Positions 1 through 4,639 of a stretch of DNA of 5,463 nt are shown here, piece after piece. The position numbers and the translations under genes are program-made. How positions within the stretch are numbered: the first letter of the stretch is position 1; each line of letters opens with the position of its first letter. Source of the stretch: Deinococcus sp. (GTDB lineage: Bacteria; Deinococcota; Deinococci; Deinococcales; Deinococcaceae); the NCBI GenBank assembly GCA_030524065.1, contig JAUNHF010000129.1:1-5463 (forward strand). Direction: 5' to 3'. A model generated the notes under the pieces. The model ran no database searches. It was not told the origin of the DNA and saw only the letters and a list, made by a program, of their open reading frames with translations.

Positions 1-548
1 CGGGCCGTGCTGAGCGTCAGCGTGGGCCTGAGCTGACCTGGGGTGTCGTAACGCACGGTGTCCAGCGACGACACGCAGAGGTCACTGCGCCCCCGCCCGT
101 TCGGGACCAGCCACAGCCGCTGAATATCGCCCACGCCGCCTGTTTTGGTGCGGTAGACCACGCTCCGCATCCCGCCCGAGAGATTCCATAGCCGCAGCGT
201 ATTGGCTCCGGCTCCCACCAGATATTCGCCATCTTGTGTCCAGAGCAGCCGCTCTACGTTGCTGTTCTGGAGTGGGCTGACCTGACCACCAGGCCGCGCC
301 AGATAGGTCTGGCAGCCGTGGTACTTGACCGCATCCCAGCAAAAGCGCACCGCTGCCGAGTCGCCACGCGGTGAATACAGGGTTTCTTCGTACTCCCATA
401 GGCCTATGTCCATCCCGGCCTTGCCCGCGTTGGAAGGGCCGGTCACGGTGATGGATTCGCCGCCCAGACGGATAACTTCGGCAGGCGTGGGCGGAAGCGC
501 AGGCAGCATGACGGCAGTATGACCGAAACTGCTGATGATGAGCTTCAT
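1..548 (-). CDS. WD40/beta-propeller-like protein, 5' portion (runs off left edge)
   Basis: This is the minus-strand frame that stays open to the window edge. It gives 182 residues from an ATG at 548 with no stop. Residues about 98-126 look like one propeller blade: VERLLWTQDGEYLVGAGANT, then LRLWNLSGG, with the WD40-style 'W..DG.YLV.....LRLWN' pattern. A second, weaker blade follows (IQRLWLVPNGRGRSDL, then LDTVRYDT). Such propellers usually act as protein-interaction or extracytoplasmic scaffolds; no substrate can be assigned. The start is uncertain. ATG at 548 gives MKLIISSFGHTAVMLPALPP, at best a poor signal peptide. ATG at 509 gives MLPALPPTPAEVIRLGG, with no signal. Neither has a convincing Shine-Dalgarno sequence, and an in-frame stop lies about 46 bases upstream of the 548 start. 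It is divergent from the DUF4388 gene at 741. The frame is clear and the fold call is moderate. Confidence 0.72.
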   Translation of the reverse strand, partial: MKLIISSFGHTAVMLPALPPTPAEVIRLGGESITVTGPSNAGKAGMDIGLWEYEETLYSPRGDSAAVRFCWDAVKYHGCQTYLARPGGQVSPLQNSNVERLLWTQDGEYLVGAGANTLRLWNLSGGMRSVVYRTKTGGVGDIQRLWLVPNGRGRSDLCVSSLDTVRYDTPGQLRPTLTLSTA

Positions 549-740
549 AAAGTCGCACCCATACTGGCGGCTGGGCCTCTGAACGGTGGGGGGTCAAGAG
601 ACACATTTCCCAGCTTCCCCAGTCCAGCTTTCCCCGTATGGTCACACTTTTGCTATTGGCCCGGGCAGCGTGGGAAAGGCAACACCCAAACACAACACTT
701 CAGGCAACATCCTCCGTCAGGGGATGAGGGGAGATTCAAG
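549..740. other. Divergent intergenic region
   Basis: This stretch separates the minus-strand propeller gene from the plus-strand DUF4388 gene, so promoters for both should lie here. I see no convincing -35/-10 pair for either. Minor repetition is present: CCAGCTT occurs at 610-616 and 624-630 (14-bp period) inside a pyrimidine-rich tract, and GGCAACA occurs at 678-684 and 703-709 flanking a G-poor, A/C-rich stretch. These could be operator elements or chance; nothing assigns them. Confidence 0.5.
726..733 (+). promoter_or_regulatory. Shine-Dalgarno deciding the GTG start at 741
   Basis: GAGGGGAG ends 7 bases before GTG at 741. It is the only purine-rich ribosome binding site near the beginning of this reading frame. 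The frame is open further upstream to an ATG at 519, but that ATG would overlap the divergent gene and has no such site. The GTG start is therefore preferred. Confidence 0.65.
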
Positions 741-1652
741 GTGCTCTTAAACGAAAATACAGCCGTGGCGAGCGACGCCAACGTGGGGTTTCAGCAGACG
801 ACTGCCGCCGAAGTTCTGGAAAAGCTGTTGACTGAACACTGGGTGGGCACGCTGAGCCCTGAGGCGAGTGATATTCGCATTCATGTGCAGGAGGGGCGCA
901 TTGCCGCCGTGCGGGGCCACAAGCAGCTGGGCGACGTGGCGGTCGAGCTGGGCTACCTGACCCCTAGGCAATTGCAGCAGGCGGTGCAGGCAGGAGGCCA
1001 GCTCGGACGAACCCTCCTGAACAGCAGCCTTCTCAAGCCACACCAGCTCCAGCACTGCCTTTACCAGCAGGCCAGGGAAGCGTTGGCCTTTTTAAGGACC
1101 CTGCCACCCACCAAGTACATTTTTGCCCCCGACGAGCGCCTGCCCCTTCCCATTGCGGGTCTGACCCTGAAAGACATCAAGGTCGTTGAGCCTTCAGAAG
1201 CCACCTTGCCCTACGGCATGATCTACCGCCTCGGGGCGTGCAGCACCAGCATCTACCTCTCGCCCGAAGCCTGGGAGCTGGCCCGCTGGCTCAATGGCCG
1301 GCGCACCATCGCCCGCGCCCTGGAAATCAGCCGTCTGAACAAAGACGAAGGCGAAAAGGCCGCTGCAGAGCTACTGAATGCAGGGGTACTGGAACCCAGC
1401 GCCATTGCAGGCTTCAAAACCTTGGTGATCAAGCTGAGGCCCTTTTCCGAAGCGCGGCAGATGCCTGCGAGCATCCACGCCAACTTGTTTCTGAGGCACA
1501 TGCAGGGCGAAAAGACCGTGCAGGAAGTGGTGGACCGCCTCAACTACCCCCTGGAAGAGGCAGCGCTCCTGGTCACCAACCTGCACCGCGACGGCATTAC
1601 CGAAGTAGTGAGCGGCCATGAGGCCATGCGCCGGTTGCTGGAAGAGTTCTGA
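741..1652 (+). CDS. DUF4388 (PATAN-type) protein with two C-terminal winged-helix-like modules
   Basis: The product is 303 residues from GTG at 741. Residues about 20-60 match the DUF4388/PATAN pattern (AAEVLEKLLTEHWVGTL, then DIRIHVQEGRIAAVRG), a beta-rich domain common in bacterial signalling proteins and often linked to motility, polarity or two-component output. Residues about 61-115 resemble the helical MshEN-like motif (LGDVAVELGYLTPRQLQQAV, then LGRTLL, then LKPHQLQHCLYQQ). Residues 173-218 and 245-289 are two related modules with the shared pattern 'L..(L/M).G.(K/R)T(I/V)', followed by an acidic helix and a 'L...G(V/I).E' wing, as in winged-helix proteins that follow DUF4388 domains. 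There is no signal peptide or membrane segment, so it is probably cytoplasmic. It has no operon partner here: it diverges from the propeller gene and converges on E1 beta. Family membership is fairly secure; the exact partner or DNA target is unknown. Confidence 0.85.
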   Translation: MLLNENTAVASDANVGFQQTTAAEVLEKLLTEHWVGTLSPEASDIRIHVQEGRIAAVRGHKQLGDVAVELGYLTPRQLQQAVQAGGQLGRTLLNSSLLKPHQLQHCLYQQAREALAFLRTLPPTKYIFAPDERLPLPIAGLTLKDIKVVEPSEATLPYGMIYRLGACSTSIYLSPEAWELARWLNGRRTIARALEISRLNKDEGEKAAAELLNAGVLEPSAIAGFKTLVIKLRPFSEARQMPASIHANLFLRHMQGEKTVQEVVDRLNYPLEEAALLVTNLHRDGITEVVSGHEAMRRLLEEF

Positions 1653-1669
1653 TCCGGACTGCGGCTGCG

Positions 1670-1694
1670 TCGTTTCCAATGAAAGGTGAAACGA
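1670..1694 (+). terminator. Hairpin 3' of the DUF4388 gene, possible terminator
   Basis: TCGTTTC (1670-1676) and GAAACGA (1688-1694) form a perfect 7-bp stem with an 11-base loop. The stem begins 17 bases after the stop codon of the upstream gene. No U-run follows the stem, so intrinsic termination is uncertain. The right arm contains a GTGAAAC heptamer (1686-1692) also seen in the 4057-4639 region. Confidence 0.3.
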
Positions 1695-1801
1695 ACAAGT
1701 GCGCCTCCAGACCGCGCGGTACGCGGAAGTGGCGGACCTGAGGCTAGCTTCCGGCAGTGCCCCCGCAGAAAGCCGGTTGCCCCATGCACTGCTGGGGACA
1801 C

Positions 1802-1829
1802 AGGGCCAGTCCGCATTGCGACTGGCTTT
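1802..1829 (-). terminator. Hairpin 3' of E1 beta, possible bidirectional terminator
   Basis: GCCAGTC (1805-1811) pairs with GACTGGC (1820-1826) around an 8-base loop. Two G-U pairs and one A-U pair extend the stem to 1802/1829 when read on the plus strand. It lies about 20 bases past the E1 beta stop on the minus strand. The plus-strand side is followed by only a short TTT, and the minus-strand side has no U-run. Its location between two convergent genes supports a shared terminator, but the weak U-tract limits confidence. Confidence 0.4.
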
Positions 1830-1849
1830 GCTCCCGCGCCGGGCTTCTC

Positions 1850-2875
1850 TCAGTACTCCATCACCCGGCGGATTGCCTTTGCCACGCGGGTGGCGGTGGG
1901 CCGGTAGCTGTCCTCAATGGCGGTAAAAGGCGGGTAGGGCGCGTCAAAGCCGGTGACGCGCAGCACCGGGGCCAGCAGCGAATCAATCGCTTCGTCGGCA
2001 ATCACAGCGGCCACTTCCGAGTGAAAGCCGGCGGTGCGCGGCGCTTCGGTGACGATCACGGCGCGGCCCGTCTTGCGGACACTTTCCAGCACGGTTTCAG
2101 TATCCAGCGGCGTGATGGTCCGCAGGTCAATGATCTCAGCGCTGATGCCGGCCCGCTCGGCAGCCTCGGCGGCCTTCTGGCACACTTCCACCATGCCGCC
2201 GTAGCAGATCAGCGTCAGGTCGCTGCCGGCGCGGTGGATGCGAGCTTTGCCGATGGGCACGGTGTAGTAGCCGGGGTCCACCTCCTGCTTGAGGGAGCGG
2301 TACATCTTGATGCTCTCGAAGAAAAATACCGGGTCCGGGTCCTCAATGGCGGCCAGCAGCAGGCCCTTGGCATCGGCGGGGCCACTGGGAATCACCACCT
2401 TGACGCCCGGCACATGGGCGATGATCGCCTCGGGACTGTCGGCATGCTGCTCGGGGGTATGCACGCCGCCACCGTAGGGCGCACGCACCACCACCGGCAG
2501 CGTAAAGCGGCTGCGGGTGCGGTGGCGGTAGCGGCCCAGGTGGCTCATGATCTGGTCCAGCGCGGGGTACAAAAAGCCCGCGAACTGCATTTCGGCCACC
2601 GGCTTGAGGCCCGCCAAGCCCATGCCGATGCCCACGCCCATGATGCCGGCCTCGGCCAGCGGCGTGTCGAACACGCGCTCTGCGCCGTGGCGGGCTTGCA
2701 GGCCGTCGGTGGCGCGGAATACGCCGCCCATCACGCCCACGTCTTCCCCAAAGATGTACACATCTGGGTCGCGGGCCAGGGCCAGGTCCAGCGCTTCATT
2801 GATGGCGGCCACCATGGTGATGGGCTTGGCCGGGTCGCGCTGTGGGGGGGCCTGTCGTTCGGCAGTGGCAGTCAT
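1850..2875 (-). CDS. 2-oxoacid dehydrogenase E1 component, beta subunit (PdhB/BkdA2-type)
   Basis: The product is 341 residues, the normal family length. E1 beta pairs with E1 alpha in an alpha2beta2 enzyme that uses thiamine diphosphate to decarboxylate a 2-oxoacid and acylate the lipoyl group of E2. Visible signatures are FGEDVG (42-47) with [10 protein letters not shown] (51-60), [10 protein letters not shown] (69-78; E75 is expected to contact the thiamine aminopyrimidine), [15 protein letters not shown] (135-149; H144 is the expected active-site histidine), KVVIP (159-163), DLRTITPLD (250-258) and the C-terminal EAPRTAGF region (277-284). The closest recalled families are Bacillus PdhB and BCKDH beta, and substrate choice cannot be read from these motifs. 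The start ATG overlaps the E1 alpha stop (ATGA), and a GGAGGAG sits 8 bases upstream. No E2 gene follows, because the next gene is convergent. Confidence 0.96.
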   Translation of the reverse strand: MTATAERQAPPQRDPAKPITMVAAINEALDLALARDPDVYIFGEDVGVMGGVFRATDGLQARHGAERVFDTPLAEAGIMGVGIGMGLAGLKPVAEMQFAGFLYPALDQIMSHLGRYRHRTRSRFTLPVVVRAPYGGGVHTPEQHADSPEAIIAHVPGVKVVIPSGPADAKGLLLAAIEDPDPVFFFESIKMYRSLKQEVDPGYYTVPIGKARIHRAGSDLTLICYGGMVEVCQKAAEAAERAGISAEIIDLRTITPLDTETVLESVRKTGRAVIVTEAPRTAGFHSEVAAVIADEAIDSLLAPVLRVTGFDAPYPPFTAIEDSYRPTATRVAKAIRRVMEY

Positions 2876-4056
2876 GCGGGGTTCTCCTCCATGATTTCGG
2901 CGCGTTGCTTGTTCAGCTGCGGTGTGGGCTCGGCAAACACGTGATCCACGATCTCGGCGGGCGTGGGGTCAGGCAGGCTATCGGCGGCGGCCACCGCTTC
3001 CTCGAACTCGGCACTGATCTCTTCCAGCATGGCCGCTTCGCTCTCCTCCGTCAGGGTGCCCTGCTCCAACAGGTATGTGCGCAGGCGCAGCACCGGGTCT
3101 TTGGCGTCCCAGCCAGCGGTCATCTCGTCGGTGCGGTAGCGCGTGGGATCATCGGCCACGGTGTGCGGCTTGATGCGGAAGGTCACGGTTTCGATCAGGG
3201 TGGGGCCTTCGCCGTTTCTGGCACGCTCCACCGCCTGCTTGGTCACGGCGTACACGGCCAGAATGTCGTTGCCGTCTACCCGCAGGCCGGGAATACCGTA
3301 CCCGTCGGCGCGGCGCGAGAGGTTGCGGGCGCGGGTCTGGGTGGTGGTGGGCACGCTGATGGCCCAGCCGTTATTTTGCAGCACAAACACGCACGGCGCA
3401 TTCAGCGCTCCGGCGAAGTTCAGGCCCTCGTGAAAGTCGCCCTCAGAGCTGCCGCCGTCCCCGATAAAGGCGAGTGCCACGTTGCGGGTGCCCTTTTTAC
3501 GCTCGGCCAGGGCTGCGCCCACCGCCTGCGGGTACTGGGTGGCAATGGGAATATAAAAGGGCGTGATTTTGAGGTCTTCGGGCATGTACCAGCCGTGCGG
3601 GCTGGAGCGCCAGTAGGCCACCGTCTGTGCGATAGGCAGGCCGTAGGTGAGCGCCGCGCCGGTGTCGCGGTAGGTGGGAAACAGCCAGTCCTGCGTGGTG
3701 AGCGCGGCGGCTGTGCCAGCCTGTGAAGCTTCCATGCCCCCGTACGGCGGGAACACACCCATCTTGCCCTGGCGGTACAGCACCCAGGCCCGCTCGTCAA
3801 AGTGGCGAATGCGGCGCATCTGGCGGTACAGCCACAACTGGGTTTCGGGGTCGGGCAAGGGCGCACCGGGCAGCGGCTGCGCTCCGCTGTTCAGGGTGCC
3901 TTCCGGGGTGATGAATTGCAGCATGGGCACTGCGGCCTGTTCGCCCTCAGCGGCCGGCTGCACCACCGAAGCGGTCATGGCAGCTTCGGCGGGTGTGGAC
4001 GTGGCTGTAGGCACGGACATGGTTGCGGGTTCGGACAAGCTGGTGTTACCGGACAT
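2872..4056 (-). CDS. 2-oxoacid dehydrogenase E1 component, alpha subunit (PdhA/BkdA1-type)
   Basis: The product is 394 residues from ATG at 4056, chosen because AGGAGG lies 6 bases upstream. The frame continues to an ATG at 4269, but that extension has no ribosome site and no family resemblance. The thiamine-diphosphate motif is GDG (199-201) followed by NN (228-229), with the usual spacing. Other family segments are YGGMEASQ (105-112), FPTYRD (126-131), [13 protein letters not shown] (205-217), [11 protein letters not shown] (254-264) and the loop [15 protein letters not shown] (294-308), with H298 as the expected active-site histidine. The loop lacks the serines phosphorylated in mitochondrial enzymes. 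Residues 1 to about 44 form a Ser/Thr/Ala/Pro-rich, probably disordered N-terminal extension. The sequence resembles Bacillus PdhA as much as BCKDH alpha, so the substrate (pyruvate or branched-chain 2-oxoacids) stays open. It is the first gene of the two-gene E1 operon. Confidence 0.96.
   Translation of the reverse strand: MSGNTSLSEPATMSVPTATSTPAEAAMTASVVQPAAEGEQAAVPMLQFITPEGTLNSGAQPLPGAPLPDPETQLWLYRQMRRIRHFDERAWVLYRQGKMGVFPPYGGMEASQAGTAAALTTQDWLFPTYRDTGAALTYGLPIAQTVAYWRSSPHGWYMPEDLKITPFYIPIATQYPQAVGAALAERKKGTRNVALAFIGDGGSSEGDFHEGLNFAGALNAPCVFVLQNNGWAISVPTTTQTRARNLSRRADGYGIPGLRVDGNDILAVYAVTKQAVERARNGEGPTLIETVTFRIKPHTVADDPTRYRTDEMTAGWDAKDPVLRLRTYLLEQGTLTEESEAAMLEEISAEFEEAVAAADSLPDPTPAEIVDHVFAEPTPQLNKQRAEIMEENPA
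2884..2890 (-). promoter_or_regulatory. Shine-Dalgarno of E1 beta inside the E1 alpha 3' end
   Basis: GGAGGAG on the minus strand lies 8 bases before the E1 beta ATG and within the last codons of E1 alpha. Together with the ATGA stop/start overlap it supports translational coupling and near-equal production of the two subunits of the heterotetramer. Confidence 0.85.
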
Positions 4057-4062
4057 ATGTTG

Positions 4063-4068
4063 CCTCCT
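4063..4068 (-). promoter_or_regulatory. Strong Shine-Dalgarno of E1 alpha
   Basis: A perfect AGGAGG on the minus strand lies 6 bases before ATG at 4056. It fixes the E1 alpha start and rules out the longer in-frame start at 4269. Confidence 0.9.
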
Positions 4069-4213
4069 GTCAGCTCCGCGTACTGGTGGGCACGTGGAAG
4101 GGTAAAGGGCCCAGGGCAGCGGGGCGCACGGAAAGCGGCAGCCTGCCGGCAAAGGCAGAGGCTGGGCCAGGCGCTGAAGCCGGAGGTCGGGCCTATAGGT
4201 AAGATGCCCGCCC

Positions 4214-4219
4214 ATCATA
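4214..4219 (-). promoter_or_regulatory. Candidate -10 element for the E1 operon
   Basis: TATGAT on the minus strand (one mismatch to TATAAT) sits in a local AT-rich patch, TTCTTTTATGATGG. A weak -35-like GTGACT lies upstream with a 20-base spacer, which is too long for a standard site. It would give a leader of roughly 150 bases before E1 alpha. Confidence 0.25.
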
Positions 4220-4261
4220 AAAGAAATGCAGCTGTGGGGAGTCACCTGCTCCGCAGGGCCA

Positions 4262-4269
4262 TGTTTCAC
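4262..4269 (+). promoter_or_regulatory. TGTTTCAC, perfect parS-like half-site
   Basis: TGTTTCAC equals the left half of the canonical parS palindrome TGTTTCACGTGAAACA, but the right half (AGTGGCGC) does not match. Its continuation GTTTCACAGTGG matches GTTTCACTGTGG at 4411-4422 in 11 of 12 bases, so it may be part of a local direct repeat rather than a ParB site. Confidence 0.3.
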
Positions 4270-4296
4270 AGTGGCGCTGCTGTCCGCACAGGCCTC

Positions 4297-4307
4297 AGGG
4301 TGACCCT
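4297..4307. repeat. AGGGTGACCCT palindrome
   Basis: A perfect 5+1+5 palindrome lies about 250 bases upstream of E1 alpha and next to an AT-rich patch (CTATTTTTCAG). Its size suits a dimeric repressor or activator, but no family is identifiable. Confidence 0.4.
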
Positions 4308-4322
4308 CTATTTTTCAGCGCC

Positions 4323-4341
4323 AGGTCAGCGTTAGGTCAGC
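4323..4341. repeat. AGGTCAGC direct repeat with 11-bp period
   Basis: AGGTCAGC occurs at 4323-4330 and again at 4334-4341, so the copies fall on the same face of the helix. On the minus strand they read GCTGACCT. This arrangement is typical of tandem regulator half-sites; no regulator is assigned. Confidence 0.45.
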
Positions 4342-4394
4342 CTGGGGCACCTGCTGGGCCGAACGTGAGAACATGAGCGCCGCGCCGCGCAGAG

Positions 4395-4403
4395 TTATCC
4401 ACA
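4395..4403 (+). promoter_or_regulatory. DnaA box 1 (TTATCCACA)
   Basis: This is an exact match to the high-affinity DnaA consensus TTATCCACA on the plus strand. It is the left arm of the 13-bp inverted repeat and faces DnaA box 2 across a 14-base gap. Confidence 0.75.
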
Positions 4404-4410
4404 GGCCAGA

Positions 4411-4417
4411 GTTTCAC
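4411..4417 (+). promoter_or_regulatory. GTTTCAC heptamer in the DnaA-box spacer
   Basis: This is a second plus-strand copy of GTTTCAC, mostly within the 12-base spacer of the inverted repeat. It matches 7 of 8 bases of a parS half-site (A instead of the first T), but the other half is replaced by DnaA box 2. Confidence 0.25.
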
Positions 4418-4426
4418 TGTGGATAA
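4418..4426 (-). promoter_or_regulatory. DnaA box 2 (TTATCCACA, minus strand)
   Basis: TGTGGATAA on the plus strand is the exact complement of the DnaA consensus. It is convergent with box 1, with a centre-to-centre distance of 23 bases, about two helical turns. Confidence 0.75.
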
Positions 4427-4462
4427 CTCCGGGGAACCTGTCCGCCAGAGCGCCTGCTGCGA

Positions 4463-4478
4463 GAGGTCACGTGAAACA
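4463..4478. promoter_or_regulatory. parS-like ParB-binding site (degenerate left half)
   Basis: GAGGTCACGTGAAACA compares with the canonical bacterial parS TGTTTCACGTGAAACA: 12 of 16 positions match, including the whole right half and the central TCACGTGA palindrome. The left four bases (GAGG for TGTT) differ. ParB would nucleate here and spread to load SMC. The degenerate half could mean a weak site or a different CACGTG-binding protein. It lies between DnaA boxes 2 and 3. Confidence 0.45.
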
Positions 4479-4571
4479 GCGTCCGCACCGGGCTTTTGGA
4501 GAATGGACCACCGATTCTGCACCCTACAGAACGGCGGCCAGCTGGGACAGACGCCCCTGTGCCGCCCCTCC

Positions 4572-4580
4572 TGTGGATAA
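4572..4580 (-). promoter_or_regulatory. DnaA box 3 (TTATCCACA, minus strand)
   Basis: This is a third exact DnaA consensus, in the same orientation as box 2 and 154 bases from it. It lies 60 bases beyond the metalloenzyme stop codon, so it is outside coding sequence. Confidence 0.7.
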
Positions 4581-4639
4581 CTTTGCCGTGTGCAGCCCGG
4601 CCAGCCGCCGCCAACATGGACGTTTGCTAAAGGATGCGG

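Larger units (their letters stand above)
4392..4429. repeat. Perfect 13-bp inverted repeat carrying two DnaA boxes
   Basis: GAGTTATCCACAG (4392-4404) and CTGTGGATAACTC (4417-4429) are exact reverse complements separated by 12 bases. The symmetry extends beyond the two 9-mer DnaA boxes by two bases outside and one to two inside. This suggests a selected dimeric site or hairpin rather than two chance boxes. No U-run follows in either direction, so a terminator role is unlikely. Confidence 0.85.
4057..4639. other. 583-bp intergenic region with clustered DnaA, parS-like and repeat motifs
   Basis: The region lies between the metalloenzyme stop and the E1 alpha start, both on the minus strand. No credible gene lies in it: the short frames here are Arg/Gly/Pro-rich and lack ribosome sites. 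It contains a candidate -10 (4214-4219), an 11-bp palindrome (4297-4307), an 11-bp-period direct repeat (4323-4341), three perfect DnaA boxes, a perfect 13-bp inverted repeat (4392-4429), a parS-like site (4463-4478) and two GTTTCAC half-sites. Density is highest in 4262-4580. The only short AT-rich patches are around 4216-4227 and 4308-4317, which are not an obvious unwinding element. Confidence 0.8.

Noticed and set aside
82..693. Minus-strand frame of 203 codons overlapping the propeller gene
   Set aside because: Its product is Arg/His/Gly-rich and featureless, while the adjacent frame gives a propeller-like protein open to the window edge.
519..740. Upstream in-frame extension of the DUF4388 gene to ATG at 519
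   Set aside because: It would overlap the divergent gene, lacks a ribosome site and reads as non-coding composition. GTG at 741 has a good Shine-Dalgarno.
1757..2944. Long plus-strand frame (395 codons) opposite E1 beta
   Set aside because: It is antisense to an unmistakable E1 beta gene, its product is His/Gly/Ala-rich with no family resemblance, and it has no good ribosome site. It is a GC-rich shadow.
2842..3726. Plus-strand frame (294 codons) opposite E1 alpha
   Set aside because: It is antisense to the thiamine-diphosphate motifs of E1 alpha and has a low-complexity Gly/Val/His-rich product.
2872..4056. Phosphorylation control of E1 alpha as in mitochondria
   Set aside because: The loop at 294-308 lacks the regulatory serines, and no kinase gene is nearby.
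4057..4269. 71-residue N-terminal extension of E1 alpha to ATG at 4269
   Set aside because: AGGAGG directly precedes ATG at 4056, and the extension is unlike any E1 alpha.
4392..4429. The 13-bp inverted repeat as an intrinsic terminator of the metalloenzyme gene
   Set aside because: There is no U-run on either side, it lies over 200 bases past the stop, and the DnaA-box content explains it better.
4337..4617. Two short minus-strand frames (61 and 67 codons) in the intergenic region
   Set aside because: They overlap each other and the DnaA/parS-like motifs, have no Shine-Dalgarno sequence and show no recognisable domain.
4057..4639. Full chromosomal or plasmid oriC
   Set aside because: There are only three DnaA boxes, no clear AT-rich unwinding element and no dnaA, dnaN or rep gene in view. 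It is kept as a DnaA-box cluster.
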